Part shown: one piece after another, positions 23,684 to 30,419 of the stretch
Position numbering within the stretch: position 1 is the stretch's first letter
Layout: each line of letters opens with the position of its first letter
Source: an uncultured Phascolarctobacterium sp.
GTDB lineage: Bacteria; Bacillota; Negativicutes; Acidaminococcales; Acidaminococcaceae
NCBI GenBank assembly: GCA_900551745.1
Contig: URXA01000015.1
Span: forward strand, 1-30,473
Reading direction: 5' to 3'
DNA length: 30,473 nt
Notes under the pieces: model-generated
Databases searched by the model: none
Told to the model about the DNA's origin: nothing
The model's input: the letters and a program-made list of their open reading frames with translations, nothing else
Translations under genes and position numbers: made by a program

Positions 23684-23707
23684 TAAACTTTTATGTAACA
23701 TCTACTA
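23660..23707. repeat. 8-base inverted repeat flanking the -35 of the aldehyde dehydrogenase promoter
   Basis: TAGTAGAT (23660-23667) and ATCTACTA (23700-23707) are 32 bases apart; one copy touches the -10 and the other lies upstream of the -35. It may be a pair of operator half-sites, or chance. Confidence 0.35.
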
Positions 23708-23774
23708 CATTTTGTTGTTTTCTAATTTATTTAACCATATATTTTGTATTTTAAAACATATGCCGTTTATCATT

Positions 23775-23815
23775 ATATTATAAAACGCGGTTTTAAAAAC
23801 CGCGTTTTATAATAT
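23775..23815. terminator. Terminator hairpin overlapping the end of dinB
   Basis: A near-perfect palindrome (23775-23794 with 23796-23815) has a CGCGG/CCGCG core followed by TTTTAT on the minus strand. It includes the dinB stop codon and last codons. Confidence 0.85.
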
Positions 23816-24932
23816 CTTCACCAAATTTAGCTTTTAATATATCGACTGCCTGATTACGTTTTCCCAATCGCTCATCTTCGGAAAAATTCAGTACAGGCAC
23901 AGCATCGGCAGGTTCTAAATGCGCTACGCTGACTCCTAATAATCTTACGCCTTCGCTCCATTTCACAGACTGCATCAGCTTCTGCGCCAACGCAAAAATT
24001 TCTTCATCATAAGCTACAGGACCTTCAGCTGTAATACTGCGGGTAATGATTTTGAACGACGCAAACTTCACCTTTAAAGTTACAGTATAGCCAACAACGC
24101 CACTGCGCCGCAGCCGCCAGCCAACACGTCCGCATAAATCAAGAACAGCATGACGCCGCTCATCTTCCGTATGAAGATCTTGTTCAAAAGTACATTCTTT
24201 CCCAATAGATTTAGCAGCATAATCATTAACTACCGGTCTATCGTCCAAACCATGTGCCAGTTGTTTTACCAATGCAGCATTATTCCCCAGAGCTTTACGC
24301 AAAATACCCAAATCAGCATCTGCAATTTGCCCAATAGTCTCTATGCCAAACTGCAGCAGACTTTTTTCAGCACTACGCCCAATTCCAAAAATACGACGCA
24401 CCGACATTGGCTTTAACATGACCTCAGCCTCTTCTGCCCTTATCACAACCAAGCCATCCGGCTTCTGCATATCCGAGGCCAGTTTTGCCAAAAATTTATT
24501 GGGAGCAATACCAACTGAAGCTGTTAAGCCAGTTTTTTCTTTTATTGATCTTTTTACTTTAAACCCGATATCACGTTCAGAACCAGCCAATAGCTCCATT
24601 CCTGAAATATCCAAAAACGCTTCGTCCACCGAAAGCTGTTCAACCAAAGGAGAAAAGCTGTCAAATATAGTCATGATCTGCCGTGATACTTCCTGATACC
24701 GCTTCATTCTGCCCGGCAAAAAGACTGCCTGAGGACATAAACGCCGGGCTTCCATCATAGGCATTGCCGAGTGTACACCATACACACGTGCTTCATAAGA
24801 GCAAGTAGATACAACGCCACGATCAGACTGTCCCCCGACAATTACCGGCAGTCCCATCAGATCAGGATTATCAAATTGTTCGACGGATGCAAAAAACGCA
24901 TCCATATCCACGTGCATGATCCATCGCCGCAT
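23793..24932 (-). CDS. dinB: DNA polymerase IV (Y-family translesion polymerase)
   Basis: Error-prone Y-family polymerase that copies past damaged bases; 379 residues. Palm residues are visible in WIMHVDMDAFFASVEQ and QLSVDEAFLDISG, with the YEARVYGVHSAMPM finger motif and the helix-hairpin-helix region IFGIGRSAEKSLLQFGIETIGQ. The C-terminal little finger ends in KFGEDIIKRGF. The usual sliding-clamp motif (QLSLF-like) before that tail is degenerate here (PVLNF). ATG at 24932 is chosen, six bases after GAGAGGG; a TTG five codons earlier covers that site. It begins 11 bases after the transporter gene, so it is probably expressed from the transporter promoter. No LexA-type box is evident. Confidence 0.95.
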   Translation of the reverse strand: MRRWIMHVDMDAFFASVEQFDNPDLMGLPVIVGGQSDRGVVSTCSYEARVYGVHSAMPMMEARRLCPQAVFLPGRMKRYQEVSRQIMTIFDSFSPLVEQLSVDEAFLDISGMELLAGSERDIGFKVKRSIKEKTGLTASVGIAPNKFLAKLASDMQKPDGLVVIRAEEAEVMLKPMSVRRIFGIGRSAEKSLLQFGIETIGQIADADLGILRKALGNNAALVKQLAHGLDDRPVVNDYAAKSIGKECTFEQDLHTEDERRHAVLDLCGRVGWRLRRSGVVGYTVTLKVKFASFKIITRSITAEGPVAYDEEIFALAQKLMQSVKWSEGVRLLGVSVAHLEPADAVPVLNFSEDERLGKRNQAVDILKAKFGEDIIKRGF

Positions 24933-24943
24933 AAACAACCCTC

Positions 24944-26077
24944 TCAATACAGCATTAAAAAGTATACCGCCGGCACTAATAAAAACAGACCTATCAAATT
25001 ATAGTACAGAAACATCAGCAAATAATGTCTGACCTGCGCAGGGTACGCCTCTGCAAACAGCTTATAAGATATCACACTCGCCATCGAAGCGATCAGCGTT
25101 CCCAGTCCGCCGACATTGACCCCAAGCAGCAAAGCTTCAGGCTGCGGAGAAAATGCAGCCAGCAGCATTGCAGCAGGGACATTGCTGATAAACTGGCTGA
25201 CAGCAATTGCGGAAAAATATGTACCGGATGCACTTCCGAAAAAACTGTCTCGGATAATATTTAAAAAATCAAATTGTGTTAAATTACCAATGAAGATAAA
25301 AAAACCTGCAAACGTGAACAAAAGAGAATAATCCATTTGACTGAATAAACCGCGATCCAGCACCAGCATTACCGTCACCGTTATCATCAGCAGCAACCAA
25401 TGATCAAACCAGTGCAAGACCGTCGCTACACACAGCAAAAACAGTAAATTTAAAACTATCAGACCCCAGCCACGTTCTACATTCACAGAGGTCAAGCTTA
25501 CTTTTAACTGCCTGTCCTGCTGGCGCATTAAAAATACTGCCAGCAAAGCCACTGCTGAACATGTCGGTATCCATGTGACCTTAAAAAAAGCAACAATGTC
25601 AAAATTATAACGGGCATATAAAAACAAATTTTGCGGATTTCCCATCGGTGTCAGCATACTGCCAAGATTAGCCGCCAATGTCTGCCAAACAATTATTTTC
25701 CCAACATCAAGTCCTGCTTCTTTGCCAATAACCAAAGTCAAAGGAACAAAAGTTATTAAAGCCACATCATTTGTTACAAGCATTGAACTGATAAAAGTTA
25801 TCAGCAGCAGTGCAGCAGTTATCTGACGCAACGAAATACATCTCTGCAGAAGCCGTACGGCACAGCTATCAAGTACGCGACGCTTTTTAAACCCGCCTAC
25901 AACTAACATCAGGCAATATAATAAAACTAAAACACGCCAGTCTATATACTCTGCCTTAGGAACAGCCGCAAGCGAAGAAACAACCGCCAAAACACAGGCC
26001 AGTAATAATATACCTTCACGTTTTACAAAGCTTTTTGAAAACTCCCAAATCTCTTTTGTATCCAAATTTTTCACCAT
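24944..26077 (-). CDS. Ion transporter of the ArsB/NhaD (SLC13-like) superfamily
   Basis: Integral membrane protein of 377 residues with about 10 hydrophobic segments. Two family re-entrant motifs are visible: SSMLVTNDVALITFVPL at about 98-114 followed by AANLGSMLTPMGNPQNLFLYAR, and in the second half QFISNVPAAMLLAAF followed by GVNVGGLGTLIASMASVISYKL. This inverted repeat pattern is typical of ArsB, NhaD and related SLC13/CitM carriers, which move anions or exchange sodium for protons. It is shorter than the usual 420-450 residues. The substrate is not assignable; no ars genes are near. AAGGG is very close to ATG 26077, so the GTG one codon later is an equal start. It leads a two-gene unit with dinB. 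Confidence 0.85.
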   Translation of the reverse strand: MVKNLDTKEIWEFSKSFVKREGILLLACVLAVVSSLAAVPKAEYIDWRVLVLLYCLMLVVGGFKKRRVLDSCAVRLLQRCISLRQITAALLLITFISSMLVTNDVALITFVPLTLVIGKEAGLDVGKIIVWQTLAANLGSMLTPMGNPQNLFLYARYNFDIVAFFKVTWIPTCSAVALLAVFLMRQQDRQLKVSLTSVNVERGWGLIVLNLLFLLCVATVLHWFDHWLLLMITVTVMLVLDRGLFSQMDYSLLFTFAGFFIFIGNLTQFDFLNIIRDSFFGSASGTYFSAIAVSQFISNVPAAMLLAAFSPQPEALLLGVNVGGLGTLIASMASVISYKLFAEAYPAQVRHYLLMFLYYNLIGLFLLVPAVYFLMLY

Positions 26078-26093
26078 GCCCTTGATATGGTAA

Positions 26094-26122
26094 ATTATAA
26101 CATAAACACACGTTTTTGAAAA
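26094..26122 (-). promoter_or_regulatory. Promoter of the transporter-dinB unit
   Basis: TTTTCA (26117-26122) and TATAAT (26094-26099) are 17 bases apart on the minus strand, with TG before the -10. Confidence 0.65.
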
Positions 26123-26143
26123 TCACTTTGCCGGCTGCTTTTA

Positions 26144-26172
26144 TTGACATAAGACAGTAATAACGTTATGAT
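26144..26172 (+). promoter_or_regulatory. Promoter of the DUF134-Mrp unit
   Basis: TTGACA (26144-26149) and TATGAT (26167-26172) are 17 bases apart, about 42 bases before the first start codon and back to back with the divergent transporter promoter. Confidence 0.85.
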
Positions 26173-26213
26173 ATTCACAATAATAAACCCCTTGAGGAAA
26201 GGAGGTTTCTACT

Positions 26214-26573
26214 ATGTCGAGACCTATTAAATGGCGTAAGATCTGCTGTATGCCGCTCAATAAAACTTTTGCTCCCTCCGGCAGCAAGCCGCAGGGGAAA
26301 ATAACCATGACTATTGATGAATACGAAACGATCCGGCTCATGGATCTGGAAAACTGCACACAGGAAACCTGTGCTATGGCAATGAATGTAGCCAGGACTA
26401 CTGTTCAAAAAATCTACGAAGAAGCACGTTATAAATTAGCAGATGCTCTTATTAACGGCAAGGAATTATCTATCGAAGGCGGGGAATTCCGCCTTTGCGA
26501 CGGTCATAATCAAAACTGTGTCCGCGCTTCCTGCCGTCTATTGCAGCGCGGAGAACTTCTGCAAAACAAATAA
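26214..26573 (+). CDS. DUF134 (UPF0251) predicted DNA-binding protein
   Basis: Small cytoplasmic protein of 119 residues. MSRPIKWRKICCMP opens the DUF134 domain; MTIDEYETIRLMDLENCTQETCAMAMNVARTTVQKIYEEARYKLADALI at about 32-80 is a sigma-70 region 4-like helix-turn-helix (described here by its key residues). The C-terminal part is Cys-rich (CDGHNQNCVRASC) and may bind metal or an Fe-S cluster. Members are commonly found next to Mrp-type or NifB/NifX-type Fe-S proteins and are thought to regulate them, though no member's target is settled. AAAGGAGG precedes the ATG. The Mrp gene follows by 22 bases in the same transcript. Confidence 0.9.
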   Translation: MSRPIKWRKICCMPLNKTFAPSGSKPQGKITMTIDEYETIRLMDLENCTQETCAMAMNVARTTVQKIYEEARYKLADALINGKELSIEGGEFRLCDGHNQNCVRASCRLLQRGELLQNK

Positions 26574-26595
26574 TAATCTACCGGAGGCGTATCCC

Positions 26596-27441
26596 ATGTC
26601 CGAACAAAACCGTCAATGCTCTGATACTGGCTGTGACAAAACATCCTGCGAAAATTGCGACCATGCTAATACTGCAACAAATTTTTCTGCTCCACTTCAC
26701 GAAATGAGTACTGTAAAAAAAGTTATCGGTATTGTCAGCGGTAAAGGAGGTGTCGGAAAATCTATCGTCACTTCGCTTTTGGCTGCAGCCATGCAGAAAG
26801 CTGGCAAGAAAACTGCTGTTTTAGATGCCGATATCACCGGCCCATCAATTCCTAAAGCCTTCGGACTGCACGGCAAAGCCAATGCTACAGAAATTGGCTT
26901 GCTGCCAATGCAGACAACAAGTGGTATTGAAATCATCTCTACTAATCTTCTCTTGAATAACGAAACTGATCCTGTCGTTTGGCGCGGCCCGATTATTGCC
27001 GGTACTGTTAAACAATTCTGGAGCGACGTTATCTGGACGGACATAGAATATATGTTCATCGACATGCCTCCAGGTACCGGTGATGTTCCTCTCACTGTTT
27101 TTCAGTCACTTCCCGTCGACGCTATCATTATCGTTACATCTCCTCAGGAATTAGTTTCTATGATTGTCGGTAAAGCTGTAAAAATGGCAGCCATGATGCA
27201 AATTCCTATTTTGGGACTGATCGAAAATTATTCTTATTTCCAATGCCCAGACAATGGTAAAAAATATCATATTTTTGGTCCCAGTCATCTGCAAGCCGCC
27301 GCTGACGCTTATGGACTTAAAATCCTGGCTGAACTTCCAATCGATCCTGATTTAGCTGCAGCCTGTGATTCCGGCAATATTGAAAATTATCAAACAAACA
27401 TTCTTGATAACGTAATCAATCTATTAAAAAATATGAAATAA
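26596..27441 (+). CDS. Mrp/Nbp35-family Fe-S cluster carrier ATPase
   Basis: Cytoplasmic P-loop ATPase of 281 residues that carries and delivers Fe-S clusters. An N-terminal cysteine motif, Cys8-x4-Cys-x4-Cys-x2-Cys21, resembles the ferredoxin-like motif of Nbp35. The deviant Walker A GKGGVGKS is at 49-56, with VLDADITGPS and the switch motif MFIDMPPGTGDVP following. The C-terminal bridging motif, usually CPxC at the dimer interface, reads CPDN here (Cys217, Asn220), so one of the two cluster ligands is missing. GGAGG is eight bases before ATG 26596; the frame is open further upstream across the DUF134 gene, but that is a shadow. A terminator follows the stop closely. Confidence 0.92.
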   Translation: MSEQNRQCSDTGCDKTSCENCDHANTATNFSAPLHEMSTVKKVIGIVSGKGGVGKSIVTSLLAAAMQKAGKKTAVLDADITGPSIPKAFGLHGKANATEIGLLPMQTTSGIEIISTNLLLNNETDPVVWRGPIIAGTVKQFWSDVIWTDIEYMFIDMPPGTGDVPLTVFQSLPVDAIIIVTSPQELVSMIVGKAVKMAAMMQIPILGLIENYSYFQCPDNGKKYHIFGPSHLQAAADAYGLKILAELPIDPDLAAACDSGNIENYQTNILDNVINLLKNMK

Positions 27442-27442
27442 A

Positions 27443-27481
27443 ATAGAAAACTGGCATCAGGTACTGATGCCAGTTTTCTAT
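27443..27481. terminator. Bidirectional terminator between the Mrp gene and the 74-residue orphan
   Basis: A perfect 18-base-pair stem (27443-27460 with 27464-27481), loop GTA, core ACTGGCATCAG with A and T flanks. It lies between convergent genes. Confidence 0.92.
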
Positions 27482-27705
27482 CATTCACGCAATTCTTTTA
27501 TCAGTTCTAAAGCTTCAGCTTCACTGATGTCTGTCAATTCTCCACGCATATCAAAAAATTCTTTAAAATATTCAGCCCCGACATTATTAAAATAACACCA
27601 GCACCGTTCCTTACGACGCCATAATTCAAAACCATCCCGGCCAGCATGTTTTCTGATCAGCAGCAGGCATTGACCCGTACCGGTAGTCAGTTTTTGATAA
27701 ATCAT
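27481..27705 (-). CDS. Small protein of unknown function
   Basis: A 74-residue cytoplasmic protein with no signal peptide or membrane helix. The N-terminal half is basic and aromatic (MIYQKLTTGTGQ, RDGFELWRRKERCWCYFNN) and the C-terminal quarter is acidic and helical (DISEAEALELIKELRE). I do not recognise the family. The frame is open for 28 codons more, but GAGG lies seven bases before ATG 27705 and an extended -10 promoter fits this start. It has its own promoter and shares a terminator with the convergent Mrp gene, which supports it as a real gene. Confidence 0.75.
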   Translation of the reverse strand: MIYQKLTTGTGQCLLLIRKHAGRDGFELWRRKERCWCYFNNVGAEYFKEFFDMRGELTDISEAEALELIKELRE

Positions 27706-27750
27706 ATTACTACCTCTCTTAACATACTTATTTTCTCTCTTTATACAATT

Positions 27751-27778
27751 ATTATAGCATACTAGTACCCCCCCACAA
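27751..27778 (-). promoter_or_regulatory. Promoter of the 74-residue orphan gene
   Basis: TTGTGG (27773-27778) and TATAAT (27751-27756) are 16 bases apart on the minus strand, with TGC before the -10. A run of seven G lies in the -35/spacer. Confidence 0.6.
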
Positions 27779-27828
27779 GACATAACCACTTTAGCGCAAC
27801 AGTACTTTTTCCGTTTTTGCAGCTCAGT

Positions 27829-27857
27829 TTGATATTCAACTCTGCTACAACTATAAT
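27829..27857 (+). promoter_or_regulatory. Upstream promoter of the ABC importer operon
   Basis: TTGATA (27829-27834) and TATAAT (27852-27857) are 17 bases apart. It would give a leader of about 80 bases before the permease. Confidence 0.78.
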
Positions 27858-27882
27858 ATCGCTCTCCTTCTATCCATAAATG

Positions 27883-27911
27883 TTGACAAGCAGATCAATT
27901 TGTCTTAAAGT
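27883..27911 (+). promoter_or_regulatory. Downstream promoter of the ABC importer operon
   Basis: A perfect TTGACA (27883-27888) and a weak TAAAGT (27906-27911) are 17 bases apart, 26 bases after the first promoter. The weak -10 suggests a need for activation. Confidence 0.5.
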
Positions 27912-27945
27912 AAAATCAACAATAGGTATTTATTAGGAGAAATTT

Positions 27946-28713
27946 ATGCGCACATTGAAAAACGGAATACTTTTACCGTTTTTATTAGCTTTACTCTGGT
28001 ATATTATAAGTAAATTACAGATCTTCAGCTCTTATCTGCTGCCAAGTCCCGCTGCAACAGCCATTACAGCAGGAGAACTGATCAGCAGCGGTATGCTGTG
28101 GCAGCATTTACTGATAAGTCTGCAGAGAGTAGCCGGAGGCTTCCTCTGTTCAGTTGTTGTCGCTTTACCTTTGGGTATCCTGTGCGGACGCAGCAACGCT
28201 TTTCAGTCCTATTGCTGGCCTGTCCTGGAATTCCTTCGTCATGTGCCGCCTCTGGCTGCAATACCGCTGATAATCCTCTGGTTCGGCATTGACGAAGGCT
28301 CTAAATTAGTCATTATTTTTCTGGCGTCCTTCTTTCCGCTTTTTCTGAACACCTACAGCGGTATTAAAGGCTGCGACCGTAAGTTACTGGAAGTCGGCCG
28401 TTCTCTGCATTTCACTGCCTGGCAGCAGGCAATGCTTGTCCAGTTGCCGGCAGCGCTTCCCGCTATTGCCGTAGGCCTGCAGCTTTCGCTGGGTTACAGC
28501 TGGCGGGCTCTTATCGGTGCCGAGTTAATAGCTGCTTCGTCCGGGATCGGTTATATGATTTTAGACGCTGAACAAATGTCACGTCCGGATATCGTATTAG
28601 TAGGGTTATTTGCCATTGGCATCGTCGGCAGCCTTATCGACTGGCTGTTCTTAGCACTGACTAATAAAATACTGCCCTGGAACACAGAAACTGGTGATAA
28701 ATATGCTGCTTAA
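27946..28713 (+). CDS. ABC transporter permease (SsuC/TauC type)
   Basis: Membrane subunit of an ABC importer, 255 residues, with about six hydrophobic helices. The ATPase-contact (EAA) loop is near residues 142-160 (GIKGCDRKLLEVGRSLHFTAWQQ), followed by QLPAALPAIAVGLQLSLGYSWRALIGAEL, the hallmark of the sulfonate/nitrate/taurine group. LWYIISKLQIFSSYLLPSP near the start is also typical. TTAGGAG precedes the ATG at good distance. It overlaps the ATPase gene by 11 bases, and the lipoprotein receptor completes the set. No sulfonate monooxygenase gene is in view, so the substrate remains open. Confidence 0.92.
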   Translation: MRTLKNGILLPFLLALLWYIISKLQIFSSYLLPSPAATAITAGELISSGMLWQHLLISLQRVAGGFLCSVVVALPLGILCGRSNAFQSYCWPVLEFLRHVPPLAAIPLIILWFGIDEGSKLVIIFLASFFPLFLNTYSGIKGCDRKLLEVGRSLHFTAWQQAMLVQLPAALPAIAVGLQLSLGYSWRALIGAELIAASSGIGYMILDAEQMSRPDIVLVGLFAIGIVGSLIDWLFLALTNKILPWNTETGDKYAA

Positions 28714-29410
28714 TACAACCGCACTCACTAAAACCTATACCATTTCCGGAAATCTTATTACAGCACTTAATGCCGTTGATTTAACTTTCTCTGAAAACAG
28801 CTTCACCTGTATCGTCGGAAAAAGCGGCTGCGGTAAAACAACATTACTGAGGTTATTGTCCGGCTTGGAATCTGCCACTTCAGGAACCATCAATTATGGC
28901 AAAGCCGCCAAAATAGGCTTTGTTTTTCAGGAACCGCGACTGATGCCCTGGCTGACTGTCAATGCCAACATAGCTTTTGCCGCTAAAAATGATCCCCGTC
29001 TTCCGGCTGCGCCAGACGAAGAGCTTCTAGAACTTTTGGGACTCAAAGCATTCCAACATTCTTATCCGTCACAACTTTCTGGCGGTATGGCACAGCGCAC
29101 AGCTCTAGGACGCACTCTGTTTCAAAATCCCGATCTTATTTTAATGGATGAACCGTTCAGTGCTTTAGATTACTTTACACGTCGCAGTCTCCAGCAAATG
29201 CTTTTAGCCTTATTTCAACAACAGAAAAAAAGCGTTATTTTCGTCACCCATGACGTTGAAGAAGCACTACTGTTAGGCCAGCGTATTTTAGTCATGCATG
29301 ATGGAAGGATAAAAATTGATCAGCGTATTGATATGGAATATCCGCGTCAGCAAGCTTCCCTTCCCTTCCAGCAGCTGCGCCTACAGATACTAAGTGCAAT
29401 AGAAAATTAA
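28703..29410 (+). CDS. ABC transporter ATP-binding protein (SsuB/TauB type)
   Basis: Cytoplasmic ATPase of the importer, 235 residues. Walker A is GKSGCGKTT at 39-47, the Q-loop is VFQEPRLMPW (Gln76), the signature LSGGMAQR is at 125-132, Walker B is LILMDEP at 145-151 and the switch histidine is His183 in VTHDVEEAL. VFQEPRLMPWLTV is typical of the nitrate/sulfonate/taurine group. ATG at 28703, with GGTGA six bases upstream, is preferred to the in-frame GTG three codons earlier that lies on the ribosome site. The signature loop reads SGGMAQR instead of the usual SGGQ(M/R)QR, a common variant in SsuB. Confidence 0.93.
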   Translation: MLLNTTALTKTYTISGNLITALNAVDLTFSENSFTCIVGKSGCGKTTLLRLLSGLESATSGTINYGKAAKIGFVFQEPRLMPWLTVNANIAFAAKNDPRLPAAPDEELLELLGLKAFQHSYPSQLSGGMAQRTALGRTLFQNPDLILMDEPFSALDYFTRRSLQQMLLALFQQQKKSVIFVTHDVEEALLLGQRILVMHDGRIKIDQRIDMEYPRQQASLPFQQLRLQILSAIEN

Positions 29411-29431
29411 TCAGATAAGGTGGTAATAGCA

Positions 29432-30406
29432 ATGCTTTCCAGTAAAATCATCAAAAAAATAGCAGCCTGCTGCATGGCCGCGGTCATGCTTGTTGCTTCC
29501 GGCTGCAGTGACAGCAAATCTTCTGTTTCCAATTCCAACGAACCCAAAGAACTTAAGATTACTTACGTTAAATCGCCATTGAACATTCCTTCGATTATTG
29601 ACAAAAATCTGCAAACTGTCAGCAAAGAATTTGCAAAAACTGATACTAAAATTTCTTATCCTGAAATCAATTCAGGTGCCAAACAAACTGAAGCACTGGC
29701 AGCTGGAAGTCTTGATATCTGCAGTGCCCTTGGCGGCACTTCTGCTATTTTGGCAGCTTCCAACGGAGTTGATTTAAAAATTGTCGGTATCTACAGCCGC
29801 GCACCCAAAGCCTTCACCATCATGGCCAAAGATCCGAATATCACAACAGTGTCAGACCTGCCCGGAAAGAAAGTTGCCGGTCCTAAAGGAACAATCCTGC
29901 ACCAGATACTTGTTGCCGCTTTGGCAAAAAACAATCTAAAGCCAGACAGTGTGGAACTACTCTCCATGGATATTCCTCCCTCTGTCAACGCTATGCTGAA
30001 CGGAAATGTCGATGCCGCCCTCGTAGCAGGTTCAGATGTTCTGCGTGCTCAAAAAGCAGGAGCCCACATCATAAGCAGTGGGGAAGGCCTGGTTGACGCC
30101 ACGATCGTTATCGCCGCGCGCGGAGATTTAGTAAAAAACAATCCTGATATCCTTAAACGGTATCTCTCAGCTCATCGTAAAAATATTGACTATATGAACC
30201 AAGAGCAAGCTAAGGCATACGATTTTACCGCTCAGGCAACAGGGCTTACCCCTGAAGACGTAGTAACCATGGCCCCATGGTATGACTTCGATCCTGAAAT
30301 AAAAACCTCTGATATCGAAGATTTGAATGCTACGCAGGAATTTCTTTTAGCAACAGGCCTGCAAAAAAATAAGATCGATCTGACACCTTATATTATCAAA
30401 CTCTGA
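29432..30406 (+). CDS. ABC importer substrate-binding lipoprotein (SsuA/TauA/NitT type)
   Basis: Extracytoplasmic receptor of 324 residues. The lipoprotein signal MLSSKIIKKIAACCM ends in the lipobox LVASGC, with Cys25 as the lipid anchor. The mature part has the NMT1/SsuA-like fold: KELKITYVKSPLNIPSIID, SGAKQTEALAAGSLDICSALGGTSAILAASNGVDLKIV and LPGKKVAGPKGTILHQILVAAL. Ligands in this group are sulfonates, nitrate, taurine or thiamine precursors; the pocket cannot be read by eye. ATG at 29432 is chosen because AAGGTGG lies eight bases upstream and covers the earlier GTG. The gene ends just before the terminal palindrome. Confidence 0.92.
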   Translation: MLSSKIIKKIAACCMAAVMLVASGCSDSKSSVSNSNEPKELKITYVKSPLNIPSIIDKNLQTVSKEFAKTDTKISYPEINSGAKQTEALAAGSLDICSALGGTSAILAASNGVDLKIVGIYSRAPKAFTIMAKDPNITTVSDLPGKKVAGPKGTILHQILVAALAKNNLKPDSVELLSMDIPPSVNAMLNGNVDAALVAGSDVLRAQKAGAHIISSGEGLVDATIVIAARGDLVKNNPDILKRYLSAHRKNIDYMNQEQAKAYDFTAQATGLTPEDVVTMAPWYDFDPEIKTSDIEDLNATQEFLLATGLQKNKIDLTPYIIKL

Positions 30407-30419
30407 AAATAAAAACCTG

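Noticed and set aside
24343..24696. 117-codon frame opposite dinB
   Set aside because: Antisense shadow of a clearly conserved polymerase gene, without ribosome site or family motif.
26443..26595. Upstream extension of the Mrp reading frame
   Set aside because: It overlaps the DUF134 gene in another frame, and a strong GGAGG site lies directly before the internal ATG at 26596.
26697..27095. 132-codon frame opposite the Mrp gene
   Set aside because: Antisense shadow of a conserved ATPase; the Pro- and Ser-rich translation is typical of reversed codons.
27767..27773. Run of seven C as a possible phase-variation tract
   Set aside because: It lies in the promoter region of the orphan gene and could alter spacing, but seven bases is short and a single sequence gives no sign of variation.
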